In this document: piece by piece, positions 41,422 to 51,109 of the stretch
How the letters are laid out: each line of letters opens with the position of its first letter
Position numbering within the stretch: position 1 is the first letter of the stretch
NCBI GenBank assembly: GCA_017480545.1
Contig: JAFVAI010000004.1
Coordinates: 1 to 58,989 of the forward strand
Source of the DNA: Schwartzia sp. (in: firmicutes)
GTDB lineage: Bacteria; Bacillota; Negativicutes; Selenomonadales; Selenomonadaceae
Length of the DNA stretch: 58,989 nt
Reading direction: 5' to 3'
Translations under genes and position numbers: made by a program
Notes under the pieces: generated by a model
The model's input: only the letters and a program-made list of their open reading frames with translations
Database searches by the model: none
What the model was told of the DNA's origin: nothing

Positions 41422-42279
41422 CTATTTGCTTTCCGTGTGCATTTTTCTCCACTCCTGCGGCGTGACGGAGAACTGCGCCTTGAACGCGCGGAAAAACGCC
41501 GTGTAATCGGAAAACCCCGAGTCCGCGCCGATTGCGGCAATCGGCCGCTCCGGCGACTCCTCCAGCAGCGCGCGCGCGTACAGCAGCCGTTTCATAGTAA
41601 CATAACGGTGCAGACTGTAGCCTGTCGCCGCCTTGAAACGGCGCATCAGGTAAAACTTGCTCAGATACGCCGCCTGGGCCAACGCGTCCGCCGAAAGATC
41701 GCCCGCGATATGGCTTTCGATGTAGCCGAGCAAAGGCTGGATTTTTTCGTCCGCCGCCGCCTCCTGCACCGTACCGAGCTCATGGGAGAACAACGCGCGG
41801 TGCAAGAGAATCATGAATTCGACAAAGAGCGCTTCCGTGTACAGCCCGTTCGCAAAGCCATCGCCCCTCGCCGTGCGTTCCAGCTTTTCCATCTGCGCCA
41901 GCAGCTCATGGGAGTGACCCGAAGCGGGCCGCATCACGCCCGCTTCGCCGGGCGCGCGGCGAAAACAGGAGGAAAGATTGGCGCCCGGGCGCGACACCCG
42001 CGCAAGAAAATTCGGCGCGACATAAATGACAATGCGCTCATAGGGGCTCTTCCCGTCAATGAGCGGCCGATGGATTTCCCCGGCGCGCACGAAGGCGATG
42101 TCCCCGGGGCCCAATGGATACGACGTGCCCTCGATAACATAGTCTCCCGCAACGTCGAGAAACAAGATGATTTTATGGAAATCGTGGCAGTGGAACGGCA
42201 TGGGGCGCGGCATCGGGCTGTCCAACCGGAACACCTTGAAATCCTGCACCAGATACCCTTTTTTCTCATACTCCGGCAT
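41422..42279 (-). CDS. AraC-family regulator with cupin sensor domain
   Basis: 285 residues: N-terminal cupin (FHCHDFHKIILFLDVAGDYV, YPLGPGDIAFVRAGEIHRP) for a small-molecule ligand and C-terminal AraC domain with two HTH units (LSADALAQAAYLSKFYLMRR and PIAAIGADSGFSDYTAFFRA, then F..TP.EWR). Divergent from the DapF-like gene; a 19-base palindrome lies between their promoters, so it likely controls itself and that gene. Ligand unknown. Confidence 0.92.
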   Translation of the reverse strand: MPEYEKKGYLVQDFKVFRLDSPMPRPMPFHCHDFHKIILFLDVAGDYVIEGTSYPLGPGDIAFVRAGEIHRPLIDGKSPYERIVIYVAPNFLARVSRPGANLSSCFRRAPGEAGVMRPASGHSHELLAQMEKLERTARGDGFANGLYTEALFVEFMILLHRALFSHELGTVQEAAADEKIQPLLGYIESHIAGDLSADALAQAAYLSKFYLMRRFKAATGYSLHRYVTMKRLLYARALLEESPERPIAAIGADSGFSDYTAFFRAFKAQFSVTPQEWRKMHTESK

Positions 42280-42296
42280 CAGTTCACCCCCGCCCT

Positions 42297-42365
42297 ATTA
42301 TAGCACGTTTTGCAATGCAAAACGCAAAAAATGCTATTTACCGTCCATATCCTGCCTGATATACT
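42297..42365. promoter_or_regulatory. Divergent promoters with 19-base palindromic operator
   Basis: Minus strand: TATAAT (42302-42297) for the AraC gene, -35 poor. Plus strand: TTTACC (42337-42342), 17 bases, TATACT (42360-42365) for the DapF-like gene. Between them CGTTTTGCA-A-TGCAAAACG (42306-42324), a perfect 9-1-9 palindrome covering the AraC -35 region. Arrangement suggests autoregulation plus control of the divergent gene. Confidence 0.65.
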
Positions 42366-42420
42366 ATGCACACAAGGATGAGATGACCCCGACGCAAGGG
42401 GATTAACGGAGGCGATTGAA

Positions 42421-42795
42421 ATGCGGGAATTGGAAAAAATTACGCTGAACGGCGTTCGCTATATCGTATGGGACGAGGCACGGGGCAGGGCTCCCCGAAG
42501 AAACGGCATCGCGCTTCTGCTTTCCGCACACGACGGCGTGGGCGCCGACGTGTTGCTCGTGCTTCCGAAAGGCAGGCCGCTCGCCCTTCGCGCATGCGCC
42601 GGGGACGGCTCCGAAATCGCCGTGGACGACGGCGCGCGCCGCGCCGCGTCCCTCGCCCTCAGAAATCTGGCGTTGCTTGCCGCCGGAAAGGAAATTGTTG
42701 CCGAGGAAACGGCGGACCGCGTGGAAGTTCGTCTGACGGACTGCTTCTGCACCCGCCTGTTTGCTGCGGACAAACGGGCCAGGATTGCGGGCTGA
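42421..42795 (+). CDS. DapF-like N-terminal domain protein lacking catalytic Cys
   Basis: 124 residues. The middle reads like the first half of diaminopimelate epimerase: YIVWDEARGRAP (for the NDFVVID region), DGVGADVLLVLP (for GIGADG) and ACAGDGSEIAVDDGARRAAS (for the NADGSEAEMCGNGxRC active-site segment). The catalytic CGNG is replaced by VDDG, and the second DapF domain is absent. ATG 42421 follows ACGGAGG by 8 bases and the gene ends before a terminator, so it looks intact and expressed rather than a fragment. Function unknown; a non-catalytic relative is my reading. It is controlled with, or by, the divergent AraC gene. Confidence 0.7.
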   Translation: MRELEKITLNGVRYIVWDEARGRAPRRNGIALLLSAHDGVGADVLLVLPKGRPLALRACAGDGSEIAVDDGARRAASLALRNLALLAAGKEIVAEETADRVEVRLTDCFCTRLFAADKRARIAG

Positions 42796-42813
42796 AAAAA
42801 CCGATATAACAAC

Positions 42814-42860
42814 AAAGGCTTCCGGTCGCGACGCTATGTCGCAAGCCGGAAGCCTTTTTC
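42814..42860 (+). terminator. Terminator after the DapF-like gene
   Basis: Stem AAAGGCTTCCGG / CCGGAAGCCTTT with an inner GCGAC / GTCGC hairpin and a T run. Also positioned to end sir2 transcription on the other strand. Confidence 0.9.
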
Positions 42861-42891
42861 GTATGCAAATTTTATGTTTCGTCGCCAAATT

Positions 42892-43632
42892 TTATAACGC
42901 GGCAACGGCGGCGGCCATTGTTTCCCCGATCGGCGTCCTTAGCACCAGCTCCGCCGAACGGTCGGCCCGCGTCTCCGTCTTGTTGATGACCACGAGATGC
43001 TTGCCGTGGAAATAACGAATAAAGCCCGCCGCCGGATAAACGACCAACGAAGTGCCGCCGATGATCAAAGTGTCGGCTTGGCCGATGGCGTCCGCCGCCT
43101 TTTGCATAATCCCGCCGTCCAGAGCCTCCTCATACAATACGACATCCGGCTTCACAATCCCGCCGCATTTTTCACATTTTGGCGGATCCGGCGCGGTCTT
43201 CGTCACATAGCCGGCGTCGTAAAACGCATGGCAATCCATGCAGTAATTGCGGAGCACGGAGCCGTGCAGCTCATAGACCGTCTTCGAACCCGCCGCTTGG
43301 TGCAGCCCGTCGATATTCTGCGTGACAACCGCAAGAAGCTTGCCCATCTCCTCCAATTTGGCGAGTGCCCTATGGCAGCCGTTCGGCTTCGCGTCGGGAT
43401 AGACAAGCTTTTCCCGGTAGAAATCAAAAAACTCCTTCGGGAACCGCTCGAAATAGGTGTGGGACACAAGCTGCTCCGGCGAAAGCTCGATTTGCAGCTT
43501 TTCGTTCCAAAGCCCGTTCGCGCTGCGAAAATCGGGAATCCCCGACTCCGTCGAAACGCCCGCGCCGCCGAAAAACACAATCTTTTCGCCGTCCCGCAAA
43601 ATGTCCACCAATTTTTGAAACTCGTCCGTCAT
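42892..43632 (-). CDS. NAD-dependent deacylase, Sir2 family
   Basis: 246 residues. GAGVSTESGIPDFRSANGLW, TQNIDGLHQAAGS, the catalytic His in ELHGSVLRNYCMDC, four zinc Cys (CMDC and CEKC) and GTSLVVYPAAGFI are all present. Removes acyl groups from Lys using NAD+. ATG 43632 has GGGGGC upstream; twelve earlier codons lack a ribosome site. It follows tsaD by 22 bases on the same strand and is probably co-transcribed with it. Confidence 0.94.
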   Translation of the reverse strand: MTDEFQKLVDILRDGEKIVFFGGAGVSTESGIPDFRSANGLWNEKLQIELSPEQLVSHTYFERFPKEFFDFYREKLVYPDAKPNGCHRALAKLEEMGKLLAVVTQNIDGLHQAAGSKTVYELHGSVLRNYCMDCHAFYDAGYVTKTAPDPPKCEKCGGIVKPDVVLYEEALDGGIMQKAADAIGQADTLIIGGTSLVVYPAAGFIRYFHGKHLVVINKTETRADRSAELVLRTPIGETMAAAVAAL

Positions 43633-43654
43633 ATCGTCGCCCCCATCCTTTTTG

Positions 43655-44689
43655 TCACGCTTCCACATCCGAAAGCGAAAGCCCCGGCACGGCGTTCAGG
43701 CGCAAGTCGGCAAACAGCCCCGCCTGCGACTGGTAATAGCCCCGGCAGGCAATCATCGCCGCATTGTCCGTGCAGAGAATCTTGCTCGGGAAATAAAACC
43801 GGATGCCGTGCGCCTCCGCCGCCTCGCGGAGCCGCCGCTCCAACGCGCTGTTCGCCGCAACGCCGCCCGCCAAGACCAGCGTATCGAGCTTTGCCTCTGC
43901 CAGTGCCTCCAAAGATTTTTGCACCAACACTTCGATGACCGCCTTCTGGAACGAAGCCGCCACGTCCGCCTTGTTGAGCTCGACGCGCTTCATCTTCATC
44001 TCGTTCAGGTAATTCAGCACCGCCGATTTCAAACCGCTGAAACTGAATTCGTAATTCCCCTTTTCCCGAAGCGCGCACGGAAAATCAATCGCGTCCTCGT
44101 CGCCCTCCGCCGCCAGCCGGTCAATCTCCGGCCCGCCCGGATAGGGCAGCCCCATAACCCGCGCCACCTTGTCGAACGCCTCGCCCGCCGCGTCGTCCCG
44201 CGTCTGCCCCATCAGCGAAAAATGGTTGTAATCGCGCATATGAATCAGCGCCGTATGACCGCCGGAAACCACCAACGCCATAAACGGCGGCACCAGTCCC
44301 TTGTGGCTCAAAAAATTCGCGAAGATATGCCCCTCCAGATGATTGACGCCAACGAGCGGCACATTCCGTGCAAACGCCAGCGCCTTCGCCGCCGAAACGC
44401 CGACCAAAAGCGCGCCCACGAGACCGGGGCCGTATGTCACCGCGACCTGGCCGATATCGGCCAACGCGACCCCCGCCGTCCGAAGCGCCTCGTCAATCAC
44501 CGGCATCACGTTCACAATATGGCGCCGCGACGCAATCTCCGGCACTACGCCGCCAAACTTCCGATGCACGGGAATCTGCGTCGAAATCACATTCGACAAA
44601 AGCTCCCGCCCCCCGCGAAGCACCGCCGCCGCCGTCTCGTCGCAGCTCGACTCGATGCCAAGCGTCAAAATTTTTTCCGCATCCGGCAA
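43655..44689 (-). CDS. tsaD: tRNA N6-adenosine threonylcarbamoyltransferase TsaD
   Basis: 344 residues, ASKHA ATPase fold: LGIESSCDETAAAVL, GVVPEIASRRHI, VNHLEGHIFANFLS (HxxxH metal site) and LVVSGGHTALIH, all TsaD signatures. Transfers the threonylcarbamoyl group to A37 of ANN-decoding tRNAs. TTG 44689 is preferred because AAGGGTGGG lies 7 bases upstream; GTG 44701 overlaps that ribosome site. First of a two-gene unit with the sirtuin. Essential in most bacteria. Confidence 0.95.
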   Translation of the reverse strand: MPDAEKILTLGIESSCDETAAAVLRGGRELLSNVISTQIPVHRKFGGVVPEIASRRHIVNVMPVIDEALRTAGVALADIGQVAVTYGPGLVGALLVGVSAAKALAFARNVPLVGVNHLEGHIFANFLSHKGLVPPFMALVVSGGHTALIHMRDYNHFSLMGQTRDDAAGEAFDKVARVMGLPYPGGPEIDRLAAEGDEDAIDFPCALREKGNYEFSFSGLKSAVLNYLNEMKMKRVELNKADVAASFQKAVIEVLVQKSLEALAEAKLDTLVLAGGVAANSALERRLREAAEAHGIRFYFPSKILCTDNAAMIACRGYYQSQAGLFADLRLNAVPGLSLSDVEA

Positions 44690-44784
44690 AATTGAACCCA
44701 CCCTTACATATCCGTATAAATTCTGCCTCTATCATAACAAAGGAAACGCCCGACGGCAACACCCTATTATATCGACGTTGCACG

Positions 44785-44832
44785 AAAAAAGCCCCAAGGA
44801 CCGTTGCACACGAAACGATCCCCAGAGCTTTT
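44785..44832 (-). terminator. Terminator of the amidase/GerMN operon
   Basis: Minus-strand 13-base stem AAAAGCTCTGGGG with CCTTGGGGCTTTT (some G-U pairs), then further T. It is 9 bases after the GerMN gene stop. Confidence 0.78.
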
Positions 44833-44840
44833 GCACATTT

Positions 44841-45419
44841 TTACTGCACCAGTCCCGTCGGCCTTGTGAATGGCTCGCTGGTGTCGAGGTGGCCTGAAAT
44901 GGTCTCGATGCGCTGGCCCTCCACCGTGAGCAGCACACGCTCAATCTCCGGGAATTCCGTCATCGTGTTGACGAGGGCGCTGACGAGCATTTGCTCGCCC
45001 GTGGAACCTCCGACGAATTTATGCGTCAGTTCCTTGCTGAAGTCCACCGTCGCCAAGTCGCCCTCTACCTTGACCCCGAGGACTTTCACGCCCTTCGGGA
45101 AAATAGACGCAAGCCCCGGCTCCTTCGTCCCCGCGACCAGTTCCTTCACCGCCGCCGTATATTTATCCTCGGAAGGAACGCTGACCTTCACAGATCCAAG
45201 ACCGTCGCCCGCGTCGTTCGGGAAATACAGCTTGACCTCCGTCTGCGTCGGCGCGGCGGGTGTCGCCGGCTTCGGCTCCGCCGGTTTTGCCGTCGACGGA
45301 TTCGCCGTCGCGGGCGGCGGCGTCTGTCCCGGTTTCCCCGTCCCGTCACAGCCCGCTGTCAGGAGCAGGACCGAAGCCATGATTGCGGCGGCCGCCGCTT
45401 TTCCTGTCATGTTCATCAT
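44841..45419 (-). CDS. GerMN-domain lipoprotein
   Basis: 192 residues: lipoprotein signal with lipobox LLTAGC, a Pro/Thr/Ala-rich spacer of about 35 residues, then one GerMN domain (VKLYFPNDAGDG, AVKELVAGTKEPGL, ATVDFSKEL, ALVNTMTEFPEIERVLLTVE). GerMN proteins in Firmicutes act on or near peptidoglycan. ATG 45419 is 22 bases after the amidase stop, so the pair is one unit acting at the wall. Followed by a terminator. Confidence 0.9.
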   Translation of the reverse strand: MMNMTGKAAAAAIMASVLLLTAGCDGTGKPGQTPPPATANPSTAKPAEPKPATPAAPTQTEVKLYFPNDAGDGLGSVKVSVPSEDKYTAAVKELVAGTKEPGLASIFPKGVKVLGVKVEGDLATVDFSKELTHKFVGGSTGEQMLVSALVNTMTEFPEIERVLLTVEGQRIETISGHLDTSEPFTRPTGLVQ

Positions 45420-45441
45420 TCATCGCCCTCTATTCTTGTAT

Positions 45442-46488
45442 TCAAGTTCCGCTTGCCGCGAAATAATTCGCGAGCCCTTCCGCAATCCCCTGCGCCATTT
45501 CATTTTGGAAGTCCTCGTCCGCCAAGAGATAGCCCTCCACATAATTCGTGATGAACGCAAGTTCCACAAGAGCGGCAGGCATCATGGAATTGCGGCAGAC
45601 ATAAAAACGGGCTTCATGAATCCCTCGGTCCCTCCGATCCCCGTGCTCCACCATGGCGTCCTGGAGATTCTGCGCCAAAAGCGCGTCGAGCCAAGTCTTC
45701 GGATAGTAATAGGTCGCTGTGCCGTTGGACGACGCGCTGGTAAACGCGTTGCAATGGATACTCACAAACACATCCACATTCGGCGTGAAGCTCCCGTAAT
45801 CGACCCGCGCCTGGAGCTCCTGCGCGTCCGTCGCCGTCGGCCCGTAAACGTCCCGATCGTCCTCGCGGGTCATCACGACCTTGACACCGGAATGCGCAAG
45901 AATCGCCTTGACCTTCCGGGAAACTTCCAGCGTAATATCCTTTTCCCGGAGTCCGCCGACGCCGACGGCTCCCGTGTCCGTCCCCCCGTGCCCGGGATCG
46001 ATGACGATCGTGCGGCCCTTCAGTCCCGCGACGCGTCCCCGTCGGCCGCCTTCGCCGTACAGCTCGATAATCAGCCGATGCGGATTGCGTCGATCCTTTT
46101 CCAACGTATAAACGCGGTAGTTCTGCTCATTCGCGGGGACCCGCATACCAACCATGATGCGAAGCTTTTTGCCCGCGTCCTGAAAGCGGAGCGTTTTCGC
46201 GAATTGCCTGTCGAGCGGTATCTCCGCCCGAACGTCGCCTTTCTCCGCGCGATCGACATCAATGGTCAGACGGTTCGGATGCAGGATGCCGTCCCCTTTG
46301 ACCTGATAATCCTTGATGGGACCGTTCATGCCAATCTCGATTCGGAGAAAGCTTTGACCGTTTTCGTTGACAACCTGCGACTGGAAGGAGGTCACCTTGC
46401 GCGCAGGCGCCGCCAGCACAAGCGCGGTCGCCGCCCAAAGGCACAACACGGCCAGTCCCAATAGCCGCGGCCAGTTGGTCCGCCTCAT
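45442..46488 (-). CDS. N-acetylmuramoyl-L-alanine amidase with AMIN domain
   Basis: 348 residues: signal/anchor segment (RLLGLAVLCLWAATALVLA), AMIN domain at about 30-130 (targets the enzyme to septal wall), then an Amidase_3 domain: IVIDPGHGGTDTGAVG (zinc His), TREDDRDVY, VSIHCNAFTS (zinc His) and VELAFITNYVEG (catalytic Glu). AmiC-like. ATG 46488 overlaps the DUF3006 stop with GGGGGCG upstream. Cleaves the stem peptide from muramic acid during cell separation. Confidence 0.93.
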   Translation of the reverse strand: MRRTNWPRLLGLAVLCLWAATALVLAAPARKVTSFQSQVVNENGQSFLRIEIGMNGPIKDYQVKGDGILHPNRLTIDVDRAEKGDVRAEIPLDRQFAKTLRFQDAGKKLRIMVGMRVPANEQNYRVYTLEKDRRNPHRLIIELYGEGGRRGRVAGLKGRTIVIDPGHGGTDTGAVGVGGLREKDITLEVSRKVKAILAHSGVKVVMTREDDRDVYGPTATDAQELQARVDYGSFTPNVDVFVSIHCNAFTSASSNGTATYYYPKTWLDALLAQNLQDAMVEHGDRRDRGIHEARFYVCRNSMMPAALVELAFITNYVEGYLLADEDFQNEMAQGIAEGLANYFAASGT

Positions 46489-46718
46489 GGCCGACGCCCC
46501 CGCAATGCGTCCAACAGGTACGCCGACTCTTCCATCGCGGTTTTTGTCGCTTTCGCGTCGCATGAAATCTCCATACGGATATAATCCCCCTCATTCAGAC
46601 CGTCCGGCAGCGCCGCCGCCGGGAAAATAACCTGACGCTCGTCCGCTCCGACGAGCAGCACCGCGTTTTCACCCTCGAAGCGGTCGACGACCGCCATCGT
46701 TTTGCTTCTCTTCTTCAT
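46485..46718 (-). CDS. DUF3006 protein
   Basis: 77 residues, single small beta-rich domain: VVDRFEGENAVLLVGADERQ and FPAAALPDGLNEGDYIRMEI match DUF3006. No signal or membrane segment. Overlaps both neighbours by 4 bases (the ComEC-like hydrolase upstream and the amidase downstream). DUF3006 proteins regularly accompany MBL-fold ComEC-like hydrolases in Firmicutes; function not known. Confidence 0.85.
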   Translation of the reverse strand: MKKRSKTMAVVDRFEGENAVLLVGADERQVIFPAAALPDGLNEGDYIRMEISCDAKATKTAMEESAYLLDALRGRRP

Positions 46719-47641
46719 GATTTCGTCCCGGCGGCGGCCTTTTTGCCCCGCTCCGTTGCAATGATATACGTCTTTCCGTCGGTCCTGACCGTAACCGTCC
46801 CATCACGGTCGGTGCGGTAAACGTCCATGTCCTCCGCTTCGTAGCGGGCAAGCACCGACGGATGCGGGCAATGGTATTCGTTGTCCTCCCCGCAGGAAAC
46901 CAACGCGGCGTCCGCGCCGAGCGCCCGCAAAAACGCCGTAACGGAAGAGGTCCTGCTGCCGTGGTGGCCGGCTTTCAAAAGATTGCAACGAAGCATTTCC
47001 GGCTCGTGCCGCTTCAATATGCCCATTTCCGTCAGGGCTTCCGCGTCCCCGGTCAGCATCATCGAAAAATCCCCGTATTCCAGGCGGGCGACCAACGAAT
47101 TCAAGTTCAGGTTCACTTTGCCGTTCTGCATCCCGCGCTCGTCCACCATTTCCTGCGTCGGGCTGAGCACACGGAGCACAGCGCCGCCGCCAAGGTCGAG
47201 CTCGTCCCCGTCCCGAAGCGTCCGGGACGGGATTCCCTGTTTCCGGATTGCCTTCAAATACTCCCGGTAAACGCTCGTCGTGGTCGGCTGCCCGTTGTCA
47301 AAGACCTCTTTGACGTCGCACAATCGGAAAACCGTCGCCGCGCCGCCGATATGGTCGCGATGCGGATGCGTGACAATCAATTTGTCGATGCGCCGCACAC
47401 TTTCCTTTCTGAGCGCCGATCGAAGGCGCCCCGTTTCACTCGTGTCGCCGGTATCGACGAGAACCGTCTGCTCCGGCGTGCGAATCAAGATAGCGTCGCC
47501 CTGCCCGACGGCAAGCACTTTGACGGTGACCCCCGTCTCGACGGGGGGCGGGGCGCCTCCGAGCCAACCCAACGGCAAATCGAAAGCGGCGGCAATCGCC
47601 GAAAGCACGGCGAGCAAAGCCGCCCATACCGCCTTCCCCAT
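46715..47641 (-). CDS. ComEC/Rec2-like metallo-beta-lactamase-fold hydrolase, exported
   Basis: 308 residues with an N-terminal export/anchor segment (VWAALLAVLSAIAAAFDLPL). MBL fold of the ComEC C-terminal type: VGQGDAILIRTPEQTVLVDT, THPHRDHIGGAATVF (metal site), LTGDAE, LKAGHHGSRTSS and YHCPHPSVLARY. Free-standing relatives are thought to be extracellular nucleases or phosphodiesterases. ATG 47641 follows the small membrane gene by 3 bases; overlaps DUF3006. Confidence 0.9.
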   Translation of the reverse strand: MGKAVWAALLAVLSAIAAAFDLPLGWLGGAPPPVETGVTVKVLAVGQGDAILIRTPEQTVLVDTGDTSETGRLRSALRKESVRRIDKLIVTHPHRDHIGGAATVFRLCDVKEVFDNGQPTTTSVYREYLKAIRKQGIPSRTLRDGDELDLGGGAVLRVLSPTQEMVDERGMQNGKVNLNLNSLVARLEYGDFSMMLTGDAEALTEMGILKRHEPEMLRCNLLKAGHHGSRTSSVTAFLRALGADAALVSCGEDNEYHCPHPSVLARYEAEDMDVYRTDRDGTVTVRTDGKTYIIATERGKKAAAGTKS

Positions 47642-47644
47642 GCG

Positions 47645-47947
47645 TCAATCCTTTCCTTGGAACGCCCGGTTCAAACGCGTGAAATAAATCCGCGCCAACA
47701 GGAACAGGAACCACATCAGGAACGTAGTCATGTAAATGACGTCCACCAATGTGACGTTCGAGAAATCCACCCGCGAAATCATAATGCCGCCGACAATCAT
47801 AATGACAAAATCCAACGGCTTGATCCAAACGAAAATCTTTTTCACGACGTCCAGCAACGATTTCTTCTTTTCCGTCTCTTCCGGGACCTCCGACGGCTCC
47901 GGCACGGGAATCGGCTGCGGACGATTCCCGCGCTTTCGATGACTCAT
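47645..47947 (-). CDS. Small two-helix membrane protein
   Basis: 100 residues: basic N-terminus (MSHRKRGNRP), Pro/Glu spacer, membrane segments LDFVIMIVGGIMISRV and VDVIYMTTFLMWFLFLLARI, basic tail. Not recognised. First gene of the operon that leads to the ComEC-like hydrolase and amidase; GGAGGCG ribosome site. Confidence 0.78.
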   Translation of the reverse strand: MSHRKRGNRPQPIPVPEPSEVPEETEKKKSLLDVVKKIFVWIKPLDFVIMIVGGIMISRVDFSNVTLVDVIYMTTFLMWFLFLLARIYFTRLNRAFQGKD

Positions 47948-47997
47948 GCCTCACGCCTCCATCGCGAAAACCAATATAGGAACCTTCACGGCTTTAT

Positions 47998-48026
47998 AGT
48001 ATACGGGAACGCCCCGCAAAAAGCAA
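47998..48026 (-). promoter_or_regulatory. Promoter of the small membrane protein-to-GerMN operon
   Basis: Minus-strand TTGCTT (48026-48021), 17-base spacer, TATACT (48003-47998). Leader about 45 bases. Confidence 0.65.
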
Positions 48027-48083
48027 ATCCATACAGGATTTTTTCATACTTTTCCATGGAATCTCCCGCAAAAAACGACGCAC

Positions 48084-48120
48084 AGAAAACAAGCGCCGGT
48101 TTTTTCGTAAGCCGGCGCTT
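48084..48120 (-). terminator. Terminator of greA-lysS
   Basis: Minus-strand stem AAGCGCCGGC / ACCGGCGCTT with an A-rich loop, then GTTTTC. 38 bases after the lysS stop. Confidence 0.85.
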
Positions 48121-48157
48121 TGGCATGAAACGTTCCTGTTCGTTTGTGCAAATTCCG

Positions 48158-49690
<1,533 letters not shown>

Positions 49691-50167
49691 TTACGCTATG
49701 ATCTTCATAATCTTGTACTTGATTGTTCCCACCGGGGCCTGCACCTCGACGACCTTGCCGACCTTCTGCCCGAGAATGGCCGCGCCCACCGGGGACTCGT
49801 TCGAAATGCGCATGGCCTCGGGATCCGCCTCCGCCGTGCCAACGAGAGTGTACTCCATGTCCTCCTCGAACTCCATATCGCGAACGACGACCTTGCAGCC
49901 CATCGTCACCACGTTTTTCGGTTTCTTCTCCTCGGAAATGACCTCGACGTTCCGAAGTTTCTGCTCCAGCTCCTGAATGCGGCCTTCGATGAACGCCTGC
50001 TCGTTCTTCGCGTCGTCATACTCCGAGTTCTCACTGATATCGCCGAAGGCGATGGCCTGCTTGATGCGCTCCGCCACCTCGATGCGGCGTACGCTTTTCA
50101 GGTTTTCCAGCTCGTCCTGAAGCTTTTTCAGGCCGTCTTTCGTCAAAATCATTTTCTGTTCCGCCAT
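49691..50167 (-). CDS. greA: Transcription elongation factor GreA
   Basis: 158 residues: N-terminal coiled coil ([40 protein letters not shown] with the acidic tip residues that enter the RNA polymerase channel) and C-terminal FKBP-like domain ending [11 protein letters not shown]. Rescues backtracked RNA polymerase. Transcribed with lysS from a perfect promoter inside the preceding GIY-YIG gene. Confidence 0.97.
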   Translation of the reverse strand: MAEQKMILTKDGLKKLQDELENLKSVRRIEVAERIKQAIAFGDISENSEYDDAKNEQAFIEGRIQELEQKLRNVEVISEEKKPKNVVTMGCKVVVRDMEFEEDMEYTLVGTAEADPEAMRISNESPVGAAILGQKVGKVVEVQAPVGTIKYKIMKIIA

Positions 50168-50198
50168 CGAACATTACTCCCTTGCATTGACATTGAAA

Positions 50199-50221
50199 GT
50201 GCCAAGGACGCGCCTTGGCAC
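50199..50221 (-). promoter_or_regulatory. 5'-leader hairpin of greA mRNA
   Basis: GTGCCAAGG and CCTTGGCAC form a 9-base stem with a 5-base loop, located within the first 35 bases of the predicted greA transcript. No T run follows, so a terminator is unlikely; a stabilising or regulatory 5' hairpin is possible. Confidence 0.6.
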
Positions 50222-50228
50222 AAACTTT

Positions 50229-50513
50229 TCATACATTATAGTTATTTTGTTTCCCGTTGTCAACGACTGCGCCGCTTTCAATCAGCGCGCGTTTCTCCGC
50301 GCGCGACAGTCGTTTCAGGGCGCTCTCTCGGCGCATGGCCCCGATCTTGTCCTCGAACGCCTCGTAGTACCGCAACGTGACGGGACGCCGCCCGCGGGTG
50401 TATTTCGCGCCCTGCCCCGCGTTGTGCGCGGCAACGCGCTTGCCGAGGTCGTTGGTCCAACCCGAGTAGAGCGTGCCGTCCGCGCATTCGAGGATATAGG
50501 CGTAAGCGGTCAC
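50229..50513 (-). CDS. GIY-YIG domain protein (UPF0213 type)
   Basis: 94 residues: [20 protein letters not shown] holds the Y-x-YIL...LYSGWT form of the GIY-YIG motif, then [20 protein letters not shown] with the conserved Arg and [20 protein letters not shown]. Stand-alone GIY-YIG proteins of this size (YhbQ-like) are putative DNA endonucleases. GTG 50513 overlaps the cyclophilin stop (GTGA), so it ends that operon. Confidence 0.92.
   Translation of the reverse strand: MTAYAYILECADGTLYSGWTNDLGKRVAAHNAGQGAKYTRGRRPVTLRYYEAFEDKIGAMRRESALKRLSRAEKRALIESGAVVDNGKQNNYNV
50235..50263 (-). promoter_or_regulatory. Promoter of greA-lysS
   Basis: Perfect TTGACA (50263-50258), 17-base spacer, TATAAT (50240-50235) on the minus strand, inside the last codons of the GIY-YIG gene. 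Predicted start near 50228. Confidence 0.85.
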
Positions 50514-51109
50514 TTTTTCCCCTTGGCCTCGTCAGCCGAAAGAATCGTGATTTTCTTGATGGTCACATCCTCATAGGGCCGGTCGCGGAACGGGTCCGTT
50601 TCCACCTTGCCGATGGCCTTGACCACCTCCATGCCCTTGACGACCTTGCCAAAGACCGCGTGATGACCGTCGAGCCATTCCGTCTTCGCCAACGTGATGA
50701 AAAACTGGGAACCGCCGGTGTTCGGGCCAGCGTTCGCCATCGACAGGATGCCCTCGCCGCTGTGCCGGAGATCCGGATGGAACTCGTCGGGAATCGTGTA
50801 GCCGGGGCCGCCGGTGCCGTCGCCTTTCGGGCAGCCGCCCTGAATCATAAAGCCGTCGATGACGCGATGGAAAATCAGGCCGTTGTAAAAGCCCTTTTCC
50901 ACGAGCGTGATGAAATTGCCCGTGGTCTTCGGCGCCTTGTCTTCAAAAAGCTCGATGTCGAACGTCCCCTTGCTCGTCTCAAATCGTGCGATACGGTTTT
51001 CCATTTTCTTCTCTCCTCCGTTGTTTTCCGCTCCGCCCGCCGCGCAGGCCGTGCTCAAGATCAGTAGCAGCAGCGACGCCGCAAGGCAAAAAATCTTTTT
51101 CATCCTCAT
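50510..51109 (-). CDS. Cyclophilin-type peptidyl-prolyl isomerase, lipoprotein
   Basis: 199 residues: lipoprotein signal with lipobox LSTAC (Cys about residue 21), short linker, then a cyclophilin domain: [39 protein letters not shown] and [14 protein letters not shown]. Helps fold exported proteins at the envelope. ATG 51109 overlaps the upstream MBL hydrolase stop; a second ATG two codons on is possible. It is followed by the GIY-YIG gene. Confidence 0.94.
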   Translation of the reverse strand: MRMKKIFCLAASLLLLILSTACAAGGAENNGGEKKMENRIARFETSKGTFDIELFEDKAPKTTGNFITLVEKGFYNGLIFHRVIDGFMIQGGCPKGDGTGGPGYTIPDEFHPDLRHSGEGILSMANAGPNTGGSQFFITLAKTEWLDGHHAVFGKVVKGMEVVKAIGKVETDPFRDRPYEDVTIKKITILSADEAKGKK

